From positions 1,783,606 through 1,847,605 of the forward strand of contig NW_006917096.1 in the NCBI RefSeq assembly GCF_000516985.1: a DNA stretch of 64,000 nt, in the 5' to 3' direction. The position numbers were made by a program, and so were the translations under genes. Shown in pieces: positions 54,037-64,000 of the stretch (position 1 is the stretch's first letter; each line of letters begins with the position of its first letter). The stretch comes from Pestalotiopsis fici W106-1 (lineage: Eukaryota > Ascomycota > Sordariomycetes > Amphisphaeriales > Sporocadaceae). The notes below the pieces were generated by a model. It saw only the letters and a list, made by a program, of their open reading frames with translations, was not told the origin of the DNA and made no database searches.

Positions 54037-55078
54037 GATTAGATGCCAAATGTTTTGATTTGTTCAAGTGGGTAAGTAACTGATGGTACGTTTGAATGGG
54101 CAAACGGTTTTCTTGAAAGTTTTAGAGGCAGGAAATTTAGTCTGCGCCAGATATGAACCAATATCACCAAGATGTACAGCTCAATACCAGATTATATTCA
54201 ATTCCGAATGTTCCAACTCCATTATAACCAGCGGGGTGATGTCTATCTGTTCGGCGTTAAGCTATTAAGACCGCCAGGGCTCCAGTTTGACGGAGACTCG
54301 CATGACGTAGCGTGAAGATCAACAAACTATATTTTGAAAATAGTATCTTTGACACGAAGGAATGGCCATTCCCCGGGAAAGCAAAGCCGCAAATATCAGA
54401 CTCATCAACTGCACATTTTCCTGTACGGATTCACAATCTTGTTTCAGAAATGTAGTCCCTAGCAGCGAGATCATATAGTCTTACTCTGAGCGATGATGTA
54501 CCTCATGGGACCAAGTGGATGACAAATAAGGCGAAGACAACAAATTCCATCTGATCGTAGGAATGCATCGACACCAGTTATACTCCAGCGACAGCGCTCG
54601 CAATCGACGCAAATGCAAAGTCGGCCAAGTTTGAGAATTGCCACATATAGTTCAACCTGAGAGCCCATCTCCACTGTCGACCCAGGAAACTTGATAGGAG
54701 AAATATAAATCGACTCTTCGCACTTGTAACACATTAATTCGTGTCTAGACGCCAGAACTCCACCTTGCTGAATTTGAACGTGATACAAGATCTTGGGCTT
54801 GGAAGAAAGCCTGGGCAGCTCTTTTTAATTTCCCGTTCTTTCGATCCCTTCTTGCGCCATGTAAAACCCTGAAGACATACCATTAGTGCCCTTAGGCACA
54901 GAAGGAAACCCGCTCCCCATCCGAACGCAGGTGCCCCATGGACTTGATTAGATATGTTGTCTCGTGGTCTTTGACGGATTCGCCCAAGAGACTTCATATT
55001 CGGCAGATCTGGCCAATGCAGCGGACGAGTATTTTAAAAACCATTATAAATGTTGCAGACTTCAAAGTTGCCGTCAAA
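54037..55078. other. Intergenic, no gene supported
   Basis: About 1.04 kb between tandem minus-strand genes. Minus-strand open frames near 54471-54997 contain cysteines and a short hydrophobic stretch, but show no recognisable motif or convincing codon pattern. Confidence 0.4.
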
Positions 55079-57040
55079 TTACCTCTGAACATGTTGTGGC
55101 TGCTTGGCCAGAATCATGCTCACGCTCTCCTTGGCATTGGCAGTGCCCCAGACGCTATCCTGGCCGCCCTTTCTCCACTCATCGCCTGAAGGACCCTCGC
55201 CGCCACGGATGGCCTCACCCATGACGACCTCGAGATCGCGTTTCTGGGAGCTGAGCCAATCCTTGACAAAATTGGCAGGGTCCTCACTCAATGCAGTGAG
55301 GAAGTCGTATTTGGCCTTAGAGACGTGGATAGCCTGAACAAGAGTTGCCAACTGATCGTCAAGTGTTGCCACTTCCTTTAGCATGCCAGCATAGGCAGGG
55401 TTGTTCAAGAATGCAGACATCTTCTCGCGGAGGGGGCTTTCTACTGAGACGCGCACATCATAGACAGTAGGCTGAGGATCTTTGTGGAATTCTTCGTCGA
55501 CCCGAATGGTGTAGGGCAACTTGACTGGCGGAAGGGGTTTCAGAGCAGGAGTAATATAGGTTTGAAGCAGGGGAATGGACCCGGTCTCGATGCCACCTAG
55601 TGCCTAAAATGGTATTTGTTAGCAGAGCCCTCACTGACTTTTCAAGAAGCATGACATGCCTTTTTGAGGATATCGTCACAACGGAAGTTGCGCTTCTCCT
55701 CATCCTCCTGGAGACCAAAGTACTTGATGTAATCCCAAACAGCCATGACAACTTCCTGCCGAGTTGCCTCTGTTTCGTCGACAACTTCTTGCAGTTCAGG
55801 GCTTAGCGCGTATCTCTCTGGGTCCTCGTGTCGGAAGAGATTGATCGTGATATTAAGGTTCTCATCACCGCTTCGCTTAAAGGTGAGTTCGTCAAAATCG
55901 GCAGAAGCGGGGAGGTTTCCGGAGTTGCCAGCCCGCTCGGGCTTCTTCCATTCAACAGGTTGATCGCCGCCTTTGCGATTGGCCGGGAAGTCGACAGTCA
56001 ATGACTTGAAGAAATGTGAGAATCGATATTTTTGCGCCTTGCTGGCTTTCGCGGCTTTGTCTCCGTCTTCATCCATCTTATCGCCCTTTTCTTCGTCACC
56101 AGCCTCATCATCCTTGTCCAAGTCATCGTCATCTTCCAATAGGCGGCCCTGCACTTTGACTCGGTATGTTGGCTCGGTATTCGAACTGAAGTCGAAAGAA
56201 TCGTTGTTGAGACCATTCGACTGCCAAACTTGATCCTCGGTGGTGTTTGTGACCCAGATACGTAGGGTCTTGTGGCGCTGAACCGACTCAAGTCAACACA
56301 AAGTCATGAATAGAAAATCAATTGCGGAAGGGAACCGTACCTTGACGCTTCGGTTGACTGAATCTACTATATCAAGTCGTTTCCGCGTCATCGTAGCATC
56401 GAGTCGCCTCTCAAAGTCGCGTTGTTCCCGATATCTCTTGGCCACGTCGCCAATCGTGCAGTCATCGATGGCATCTGGCAGATTCTTGTCCGTAGGTTTC
56501 TTGCTTCGCCGCTTGGCCATTTCGACTTGCATTGCTGCTTGCTGCTGCTGCTGCGCAACCTGCGCTTGAGTCATTGGAACCTGGTGATGGCCGGGGCCAG
56601 CAGACATCATTGGGCCTGGCATTGAGATTCTGTTAGCACGAGTATCTTGCCAGAGGGCGACAGCAAGTGAGACACAAGGGCAGAGTGAGGCAGCTCAAAG
56701 TTCAACAAGCACGACACGACAATGCTGGATCTTCCTAATAGCTGACAATCTGTGGAGCCATCAAATGATGGGGTGGGGAATGACAAGAAGGTAAAGAGGG
56801 AACGCAGCGCAGGCGCAATATAGACTTTGAGGCACTAGCCCACGCGCGCCAGGAACAAGGCCGGCAATATCCTCGCGCTTGAACACGCTGGGAAAAGCAC
56901 GACGTCGCAAACCACAGTAGTGACTGCTTACCAATGCCTCCTCGTCTCTGACCAGCATTATGAGAAGCACGCTGCGGCGGCGGCGGCGGCGGCGGTTGCT
57001 GCTGCTGTGGTGGATATGATGGGCGGTAGCTGGGCTGCAT
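55079..57040 (-). CDS. snf12: SWI/SNF complex subunit Snf12/SMARCD (SWIB domain)
   Basis: Four exons on the minus strand (57040-56932, 56615-56341, 56286-55660, 55603-55079) encode 511 residues. The N-terminus is low complexity (poly-Gln and poly-Pro). Then come KRRSKKPTDKNLPDAIDD, the coiled helix RYREQRDFERRLDATMTRKR, and the conserved KTLRIWVTNTTEDQ. The SWIB domain lies about 270-345 (INLFRHEDPERYALSPELQ, then MAVWDYIKYFGLQEDEEKR). A C-terminal helical part follows. This is the BAF60/SMARCD subunit of SWI/SNF-type remodellers, linking the core to transcription factors. Introns 1 and 2 are GT-AG. Intron 3 (55604-55659) appears to use a GC donor (AAG|GCATGT), because the only GT nearby breaks the frame. 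An acidic Asp/Glu/Lys tract lies in the middle. Confidence 0.92.
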
Positions 57041-58266
57041 CTTGGGCGAATGTTTGCGCAGTGCGGTGCGCCGGGGGCTGGATGGGAGTACGGCTTCGCG
57101 GGGGGGTGGTTGTGTGCCAAGGTGAGACAAAATTGCCGATGCGCTGGTCAAGTGCGACGGTCTGCGATTGCGACTCAATGGCGGATTGTGGAAAATCGGT
57201 TGCGGAGTCTCGTGGAAACGCGACTCGCGTTGTCAGTTTCTAGTAGTTCCCAAAACTGACTGGTTGGCGATTGATTGGCGAGGTTTGGAGCTGAAGGTTT
57301 TTGGAGTCGCGCGGGCGCCTGCTGCTAGCGACACAGCGGGAGACAGCACAGCTGGCTTGAGCCTCAGCCACGCCAAGTGGCCCGTGCGTGTGACATGGTA
57401 AAACGTACCGGAACCAATATATGAACAACACATTAGGTGCGCCGCCTTATTTCTCAATGACATGGGCAGAAACTCATGTGTTTAGTTCCCAATGCTGCGA
57501 ATTTTTGGGAAATCATGACTATTATTGTTAGTTTCTTGTTGTTGAAATACCCAATTTGCCATCGCGAGTTTTATCATCATTTTGCAACATCATACCATTT
57601 ACATCTTACTCTCGATATATCTCACATGAGAAACATAATTCAGTCAGATGCATTGAGGGAGTTGACAATTGCAATCAATTGTGCTACTTAGGTAGGTTTT
57701 CCTGGCACGAGCGCATACGCCGATCCATTCCTTTTTATAACTACCTGTATTGTAGCCGTTGATACTACTCTCTGAGCTCCCTTCCGTTTGGTTGGGCCCT
57801 TTGTTTTTTTTTTCTCGCCGTCTTTTGTATTCTACTGCTTAACAACCACATTGGACGCTTTTTTTGATTCAGATTATCCCAAAGATACCAGGACTGCGTA
57901 GTAAGATAGCTCGTTCTAGAATGAGCCGAGTGGAAAGAGTTGCCCGCTAACTCTTGAAATGCATGTGTGTCGCCGACCCGTCTGTGTATGAGGCGCAGAA
58001 TGTGCAATGCTGATGAACGATACCAAAAGACAGGAACCCACTCCTAACCTAGATGCAGAGAACCTTTGAATGTGTCTTTCCCATGATGAGAAAGAAGAAC
58101 AAGAAAATAAAGAGAATGGGGGAAAAAATCGTCAACCTGCGACGCCACGCTTGAGTATGCGACAAAAGAAAGAATGGTGATGCATGCATTGATTGTGGTT
58201 TTGACGAGTTTCGGAGGGTACACCACCCCTATCCGCTCTCTTTGTCAATAATCGGAAAGCTTGTTT
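57041..58266. other. Intergenic, no gene seen
   Basis: About 1.2 kb between the SNF12 promoter and the 3' end of the PDK1-type kinase gene. It includes A/T-rich and pyrimidine-rich patches; no coding or RNA feature was recognised. Confidence 0.5.
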
Positions 58267-60829
58267 CTAGAAAGCCGAACCGAGTCCCTGTTTGGACTGT
58301 CTTTTGCTAAAACGGTTCCGCTTCACGTTTGTGGACGCAGCGTCATCAAGACTGATTTGACTCTTGCTTAGTTGATGTCGCTGTGATCTGTCGCTGACAC
58401 CAAAACCCTCGCTATATGCACCATTGCCGCCCAATGTACTTGCTGGGCTGGACATTGATGAAGACATGTCGCCAAAGGCGCTGTCGCTGTGATAGGGTCC
58501 AGACATATTCTGCGAAAGAGCCATGTCGCGGGCCTGATCCAAGCACTCCAGCCAATCGTTGGCAGAGACTCTCGAGGGGTCGAGTGAATTTGCCGGCTTG
58601 GCCTCTTCAAATGTGTAGTGATACCCGTGCTGCTTCCATGTTAGTAAAAAAAAATACTCTTGAACAAGTGGTTCATTACTTTGTGGCACTTACTGAGTCA
58701 ACACACCACACAGTCTGTCCTTTTGCGTCTATCTGGGTACGCCAGGATGCGTCTGGAGCCAAGAGGCTGATCTCCTGTTTCGATTTCTTCTCCTCTCCAC
58801 CTGCGGGCGCGAGAACAATTCGGCCACTTGAGGTGACCATGACTAGACGTTGTCTCTTCTTGGTCGTACTGCCGCCAAAAAATCTTGAAAACTTCCTGTG
58901 GCCATCATCACCATTTTTTGTGTGAGGGCTATTAGGTATGGGTGCCGACAGAACCAATAAGTCACCCAATCTCAAGATCCGTTCATTGGTTTTTGTGAGA
59001 ACTGGTGACCATTCAATATCAAGCTGAGATGGCGGGGGAATGTCGGTGATGATTCTCCCGGGACCCCGGCTAGAGCCGTTGACACCATTAGTTTGGTGCA
59101 GCAGCCTGGATGTGGAGGCATTCGCGGGTACACTGGAAGGAGTGCCAAGCTGAATGATCTTGGTTTCCTGGGGAGGTGGCACATATGGACGTAATCGAGG
59201 CGCTTTTGAACGCCAAAGGCCTTTTCCGAACGCTTGACCTTCGAAGAAAGGATGGTTCTTGATATGCTCAATGGTCAACCTCCTATTCGGGTCTCTGACT
59301 AGGAGCCTCTCCACAAGATCTCTCGCAGCAGGGGGGAATCCTGGCGGGAACTCGTACTCCAGACCGATGATTTTCTCAAACGTCAACCATTCAGTGTTAC
59401 CTTTGAAAGGCGGTCGCCCAGCCAGCATCTGGTATATCATGCACCCGAAAGCCCATAAGTCACTAGCCTTGCAAGCATTCCTATCCTTCAGGAGTTCTGG
59501 GCTGACATATTCGGCTGTGCCCACGAATGAGTCCGCTCTGCTGTCGTCCTTGTTGCCAATCTTCCCGTTGGGATCATCTGGTCTCTGTGGCTCCTGTGTT
59601 TTTGGCAGCCTCGGGTCCGTCAAGAGCCTGGCGGTGCCGAAATCTGTGACTTTGACGTGTAGCTGTTCATCAAGAAGGACGTTCTCTGGCTTCAGATCGC
59701 GGTGAATAACGCCACGGGAGTGCATATACTCGATAGCATCCAGTATCTGTGCACCAAAGTACCTCGTGCATTCCTCGTCGAAAGTGCCAGTCTTCTTCAA
59801 TACCCCAAGCAGCTCACCTCCTGTACACAGGTCCAGGACGTAATACAATGAGCTCTCGTCTTGAAATGTATAGTAAAGTCGAACGATGCCAGGGTGGTCC
59901 GTTAGTCGGTTCAGTGTGTCCTTCTCGATGTTGACATATTTGATCTTCTTTTCTTTGATGATGTGCCTCTTCTCTAGCACTTTGACGGCATACTCTTTAA
60001 GCGTTTGTCGATCGGTTGCAAGGTATACTGTGCTGTATGAACCTTCACCGAGAATCCTTCCAAAGTTAAAGTCTCGTACCCCCTTTTTGACCGGCTTCAT
60101 GACGGTCTTTCCATGAGAGTCCACTTCACGACGCACGCTAACGGCTGCGCCCTTATCCTTCCACTCCTCGCTGCTGTTTGAAATCGGCATGCGGATGCCC
60201 CCTTTAGGTTCCGGGGCAATAGGAACACCAGGAATAGATGCGTATCCGCCCCCCATACCCTTCGAGCTTCTCCTGGGCGGGAGAGGACCAGTGGTTACAG
60301 GCAAATGTATCGGTCGGTTCTGGTTGTACGATCTGTCTCGGTGACTTGGCTCTCTCGTTGGTATGTTGCTGGGGTCTACTGAATACTGTGGGTTTGCTCT
60401 AGAGTCTGACCTCGTGGGTATGCTGTACATGGATGCCTTCGACGGCTCGGTCCTCAGGATGTTATAGGAATTTGCAGCTTGATCACGCTCAGCGGATGAG
60501 TAGAGGTTAGATGCCGGGCGTGATGTGGTCGAGCTCGAGTAAGCAAGAGTTTCGTTATGCGCATAAGGGCTTGGTTGGTTAGAAGAGTCCGCCTCTATCC
60601 CTGAACGCGATGAGTCTTGCGTTTGGCTTCTGCTTAAATTCGTTGGCGGCTCGGATAAAGACTGAGATTGGGACTGGGTTTGGGATAGGGCTTGAGGTGC
60701 AATTGAATCAATGGCAGATGGCCCCTCGGAGTCGTTTGGGGTATCTCGTGTGGGACTCGTAGTGGCATCATCGGGGTTGGCGATGCGTAAGCCTCCGAGG
60801 GCCCTCGAGAGGCTCAGATCGTTGCTCAT
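58267..60829 (-). CDS. pkh1: PDK1-type protein kinase (Pkh/Ksg1 family)
   Basis: Two exons on the minus strand (60829-58694, 58629-58267) encode 832 residues; the 64-bp intron is GT-AG. The kinase domain spans about 255-530: glycine loop GEGSYSTVYLA (261-271), Lys283 in YAVKVLEKRH, catalytic IHRDLKPENV with D378, DFG at 396-398 and activation segment SFVGTAEYVSPE (434-445). That last segment and the PIF-pocket context are typical of PDK1, which phosphorylates the activation loop of AGC kinases such as Akt/Sch9 and Ypk. A C-terminal PH-like domain (about 610-750, ILRLGDLLVLSAPIPNS, then HGYHYTFEEAK) ends the conserved part. The Ser/Thr-rich N-terminus (1-250) and tail are disordered. In fungi these kinases act downstream of sphingoid bases and eisosomes. 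Confidence 0.94.
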
Positions 60830-62490
60830 GACTGATGCTCTTCGATGATGAATGCTGAGATGCTGAGAAGGTTCAAGGTACTAAATTTGGCTTCGGCGAG
60901 CTTGGCAGCAGCCCCGGACGATCGTCCAGGCGGCTGTGCAAGGAATGGGGGAGGTGGTGATCAACGCAGAAGGAGACACTCATGGAGCCCAGAGGAGGGA
61001 AGGGGCCCGTTGACAGTGGGCATATACCGACCGGGTCCGACAAGCAGGCAAGGCCGAGAGTGTGTTCCTTCGGGCCTAAGTGAGCAGCAAAGGCCGGCAG
61101 AGGAAAATGGACAAAACGAACGTGCCGCCCGCGAGGAGGTCAAGTGAGGGTGTGAGATGGGCAGGTGGTATGATGATATGGGCAGAGGTGGATGAATGGT
61201 CGTTGCGCCGCGAGCGAGATGCTCAACTGGCAGCTAAGGTTAGTGGGTTGAACTTTAGTGGAATTGGTCCTGGCGGGAATTGGTGAGAGGAAATAAGCTG
61301 GTGCAGCTTCTGTAGACTGGTCGGGACTGAAGAGTCGTGCGAACATTAGGACGTCGGAATCTGGCAGCTCTGCAGCGGATCCCGTCGCGCAAATTATTAA
61401 TTTGGGCAGAGGCAGAGCAAAGCAGAAAGCTGGAGCTGGGCAGTCGGCAGCGCAAAAGGACACGAGCAGCAGCTTCGTCAGTCGGTGATGGCGTTCTGGT
61501 GGCTTAGGTTGGACGGCTTCCCCTCAGCGTCTCCAATTCTCTCTCAGTGCCTGACATCCATCCCATCGCCAATGCCCGCTGCTTGACCGCCCTACTCTTT
61601 GATGGACTGGGTACGATATTGTTTTTATCTGGAGCGTCCAGCACGCCACGAAAATGAAGGGACACCTGGACTTGGAACGCTTGTAAATGAGCTATGATGA
61701 TATTTCTTTGGTATCTGGTGCTTTGATCATTTCCTTCTATACTTTAATGACTGTGACAGCGTCTGAGATACTTGTAGCCAAGTAATCTATCGTACATGTG
61801 TAGAGGCTGAGGCATAACTAGGTGTTTGCCAAGACCTGTGCCGACGTATGTAGGGTGGAGGATTTCAATGTTGAGTGGATGTCTTAGGAGGAGCAGGGTT
61901 CCAGTAAGACTGTAAGTTAGGTAGGTACGTACTCCGCTGCAAGCACTTTCAATTGGTAATGTTACCTACATACAATGTTACACATGGCATCTTGTCTGTC
62001 TCCTTACATCCTCCACGTCCCAGCGAAGCGCTTACGCTGCCTTCTTCTTTCCAAAGAGTATTCACGAGATAAGATCTTGCAAACGTCAACGGCCTTGTAG
62101 GGCTGTGGCGACTAATGTGTATATACATTAGTCAAACACGCCCTTTTCTCCTTGGAAAGACTTCCTTGCACGTACCTACCCCTTTTAAGGTAAGTCAAGG
62201 TAATCAGAATTGTCTGTAGTCCGCCAATGCCACGAGATTAGGAGCATGTCACAGATGTAGGACCAAACGTTACTGCAGAAGCTGCGAATGCCCTCGATTG
62301 CCTTTGGAGGGGGCAGCAAGAGCTACCTTTGTATTTACCTACCTTAGATAGATCTCTGAATTATGCTCGACTTTGCACAACCAGAGATGAGCCAAATATC
62401 TCTTGAAAGTCAAGGGCATCTATAACGAACACGACTCAATTCACGGCCGCGTATTTCTGTTCCATTTGCATTGATCCCACGCGAAATTAA
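60830..62490. other. Shared upstream region of PDK1 and right-end gene
   Basis: About 1.66 kb between divergent genes. The part near PDK1 is G/A-rich on the plus strand, that is C/T-rich in the direction of the kinase gene, as expected for a leader and promoter. A GTAGGTACG repeat occurs near 61918. No gene is supported. Confidence 0.5.
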
Positions 62491-63701
62491 ATGTTTCGTG
62501 TGAATATGCTTCGATACCCTGCTACAACCATCTCTCTAACCATAGCAGAGGTGAAGGAGTATGAGCGAGGTCGTCGCACCAACGACCATCTTGCTCAAGC
62601 GTCAGAGATCCAACATGAGGTCTTGCCGAAGCACTCCATTCGTCCTGCCATTTGTTCATCACCCGAGCAAATACGTGAAATTGGCCGTCGACATCATTCC
62701 GACAGAAGTAAACGAGAGAAACCGATTGCTACAAGCTCGGTTGCCAACGACTTATCGCAGCAATGTGTGTTGGCCCATCGACAACGTATGCCTACAAGAG
62801 ATGATGAATCAGGCGAACTAGAGGCGCAGAGTTTGTACAGTTCAGCAAGCACGCCCCAAAGAGCAGCCTTGGCCGCTGATGTTCCTGATCGATCGCTCAA
62901 TGTCGCCCAGATGCTTTCCATGAGACTACCACCACCATTTTCAATGGGCAATAGGGTAGTGTCCGATGAGCATGCGACGCCTTCGGTGAGTGCAGGATAT
63001 CCAATATCAGTTTCAAAGGGATCGAATCTCTAAAACGCATAGATGCGACAATCGGTAGACAGATCACCTGGAGAAGGAGCTGGTAGAACAACTCCGGCCA
63101 CGCCCGCTAGGCTTCCTTCACTTACCGGGCATGATGGACCAGCCGCGAGTCCTGCTGTAAGTTATGATTCGTACAGTCCCAATGTAATGTTGCCTGCTTC
63201 CTAACTAGACCGCAGGTTCAGGCAAGCGGAATGAGGCCACTTGAAGCAACCGCCAGCTTCGCCAGGATCAACTGTGTCTCGACAGATGACGGTCTAACGT
63301 TGTCGAGTAGCCCTCATTCGCCGTGGGATACTCCTTCAAAACCACCGAGGGTTTGCGAGGAAAGACCGCACGTTGATCCGCGTCAGTCTTCTAGCAAAAT
63401 CAAAGTCTATAGCGATGATGTGCCGGCGTCTTTACAGCCCAGTACGCCGCAGCACTTGCCGGAAGCACGCCATCAAAGCCGTCTCCGAGGATCCTACACG
63501 GCGCCGGTCGCACGTGCGCAAAGGCGAGCTGGCCATGAGCCTGGTACCGTTCGACGCCGACATGCCAGGTCACCTAGGCAGACGGGGCTAGAAACGCCGG
63601 GCTTCCGGGGTCTCTATGGCGGAACAGAGAATTCGGATGACCTTGCGCTGTACCAGGAAGCACTTCATTTGAACGAGGGCGAAGCGGATCATGGTACGTA
63701 G
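62491..63701 (+). CDS. Low-complexity conserved-looking protein near the right edge
   Basis: Three exons (62491-62985, 63043-63156, 63216-63701) join in phase zero and give 364 residues; introns are 57 and 59 bp, with GTGAGT and GTAAGT donors and a CTAAC branch site. The N-terminus (MLRYPATTISLTIAEVKEYE) looks structured; M6 could be the true start. The rest is rich in Ser, Pro, Arg and Thr, for example QSVDRSPGEGAGRTTPATPA, and is probably disordered. The frame can end at TAG 63699-63701. A GTACGT donor just before it (63694) could instead start an intron, with more exons beyond the window. I do not recognise the family. Confidence 0.6.
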
Positions 63702-64000
63702 TGCAGTGGAAACTAGGCAAAGAAATTTTCTGCTCGGTGTATCTTATGGCGTCAAGAAAAAAAAAATTATTCACTGGTAAGACGAGCGACGAAAATGAGA
63801 AATGAGGAGAGAGAAAAAAAGTGGGCGGCATAACCCACCCTATTATCGTGATTCCGTTCCATCATGTCATGGTATGCTTTGCAGTCTTTGGGTGCTGTCT
63901 ACATCCTTATTACATAGAAGAATGCCCAGAAGCTTTTTAGCCGACTTGCAAAGTAGTCCTTTATCCCAATTTTTGGTTTCTAATCTTCTTGGGAACACAG
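63702..64000. other. Right end, no gene seen
   Basis: About 300 bp, purine-rich in part, with short A-runs. It may be a 3' untranslated region or an intron of the preceding gene. Confidence 0.4.

Noticed and set aside
54471..54997. Two overlapping minus-strand open frames with several cysteines
   Set aside because: No splice pair joins them in a convincing way and neither contains a known motif.

Overview
The window looks like nuclear DNA of a filamentous ascomycete, most likely a Sordariomycete and possibly Hypocreales. The evidence is gene content and structure: most introns are 50-70 bp GT-AG introns with CTAAC-like branch points, and several families are typical of these fungi (2EXR/F-box-like proteins, SAT4-type seven-helix membrane proteins, NACHT-ankyrin STAND proteins, Tri101-like acyltransferases, an Aspergillus-type GH32 fructosyltransferase). 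No viral, prokaryotic or CRISPR feature was seen. Gene models below were spliced by hand and their exon phases checked by arithmetic; none was tested by a search.

The left part (1-19 kb) is accessory in character. It holds an F-box-like protein with an in-frame 15-bp minisatellite, an EasG/NmrA-type dehydrogenase, a secreted GH32 fructosyltransferase, a 2EXR/F-box-like protein, a nitroreductase, a RidA-family protein, a frameshifted remnant of an FAD monooxygenase and a single-pass membrane protein. Long gene-free stretches separate them, the largest being about 2.8 kb (16.57-19.42 kb).

The middle (19.4-37 kb) is the most unusual part. Two large minus-strand genes lie in tandem: a STAND protein of about 2,212 residues (fungal N-terminal domain, NACHT, long ankyrin array), and a five-exon gene predicted to join an ankyrin array, one transmembrane helix and two C-terminal C2H2 zinc fingers in one 1,441-residue protein. 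Between them lies a short frameshifted remnant of the 3' end of an acyltransferase gene; its intact relative sits on the other side of the ankyrin/zinc-finger gene (33.3-34.9 kb). This suggests a local duplication followed by rearrangement. A seven-helix receptor-like gene follows.

The right part (37.4-64 kb) is a block of conserved housekeeping genes: RAV1 (V-ATPase assembly), SFI1 (spindle pole body), a tiny twin-CX9C protein resembling the complex I assembly factor NDUFAF8, cytosolic isoleucyl-tRNA synthetase, a Mo25/Hym1 scaffold, an SDR oxidoreductase, the SWI/SNF subunit Snf12/SMARCD (with a probable GC-AG intron), a PDK1-type kinase, and a low-complexity conserved-looking protein near the right edge. 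Head-to-head pairs (SFI1 with the CX9C gene, IleRS with Mo25, PDK1 with the last gene) share intergenic regions of about 0.8-1.7 kb that probably carry both promoters.
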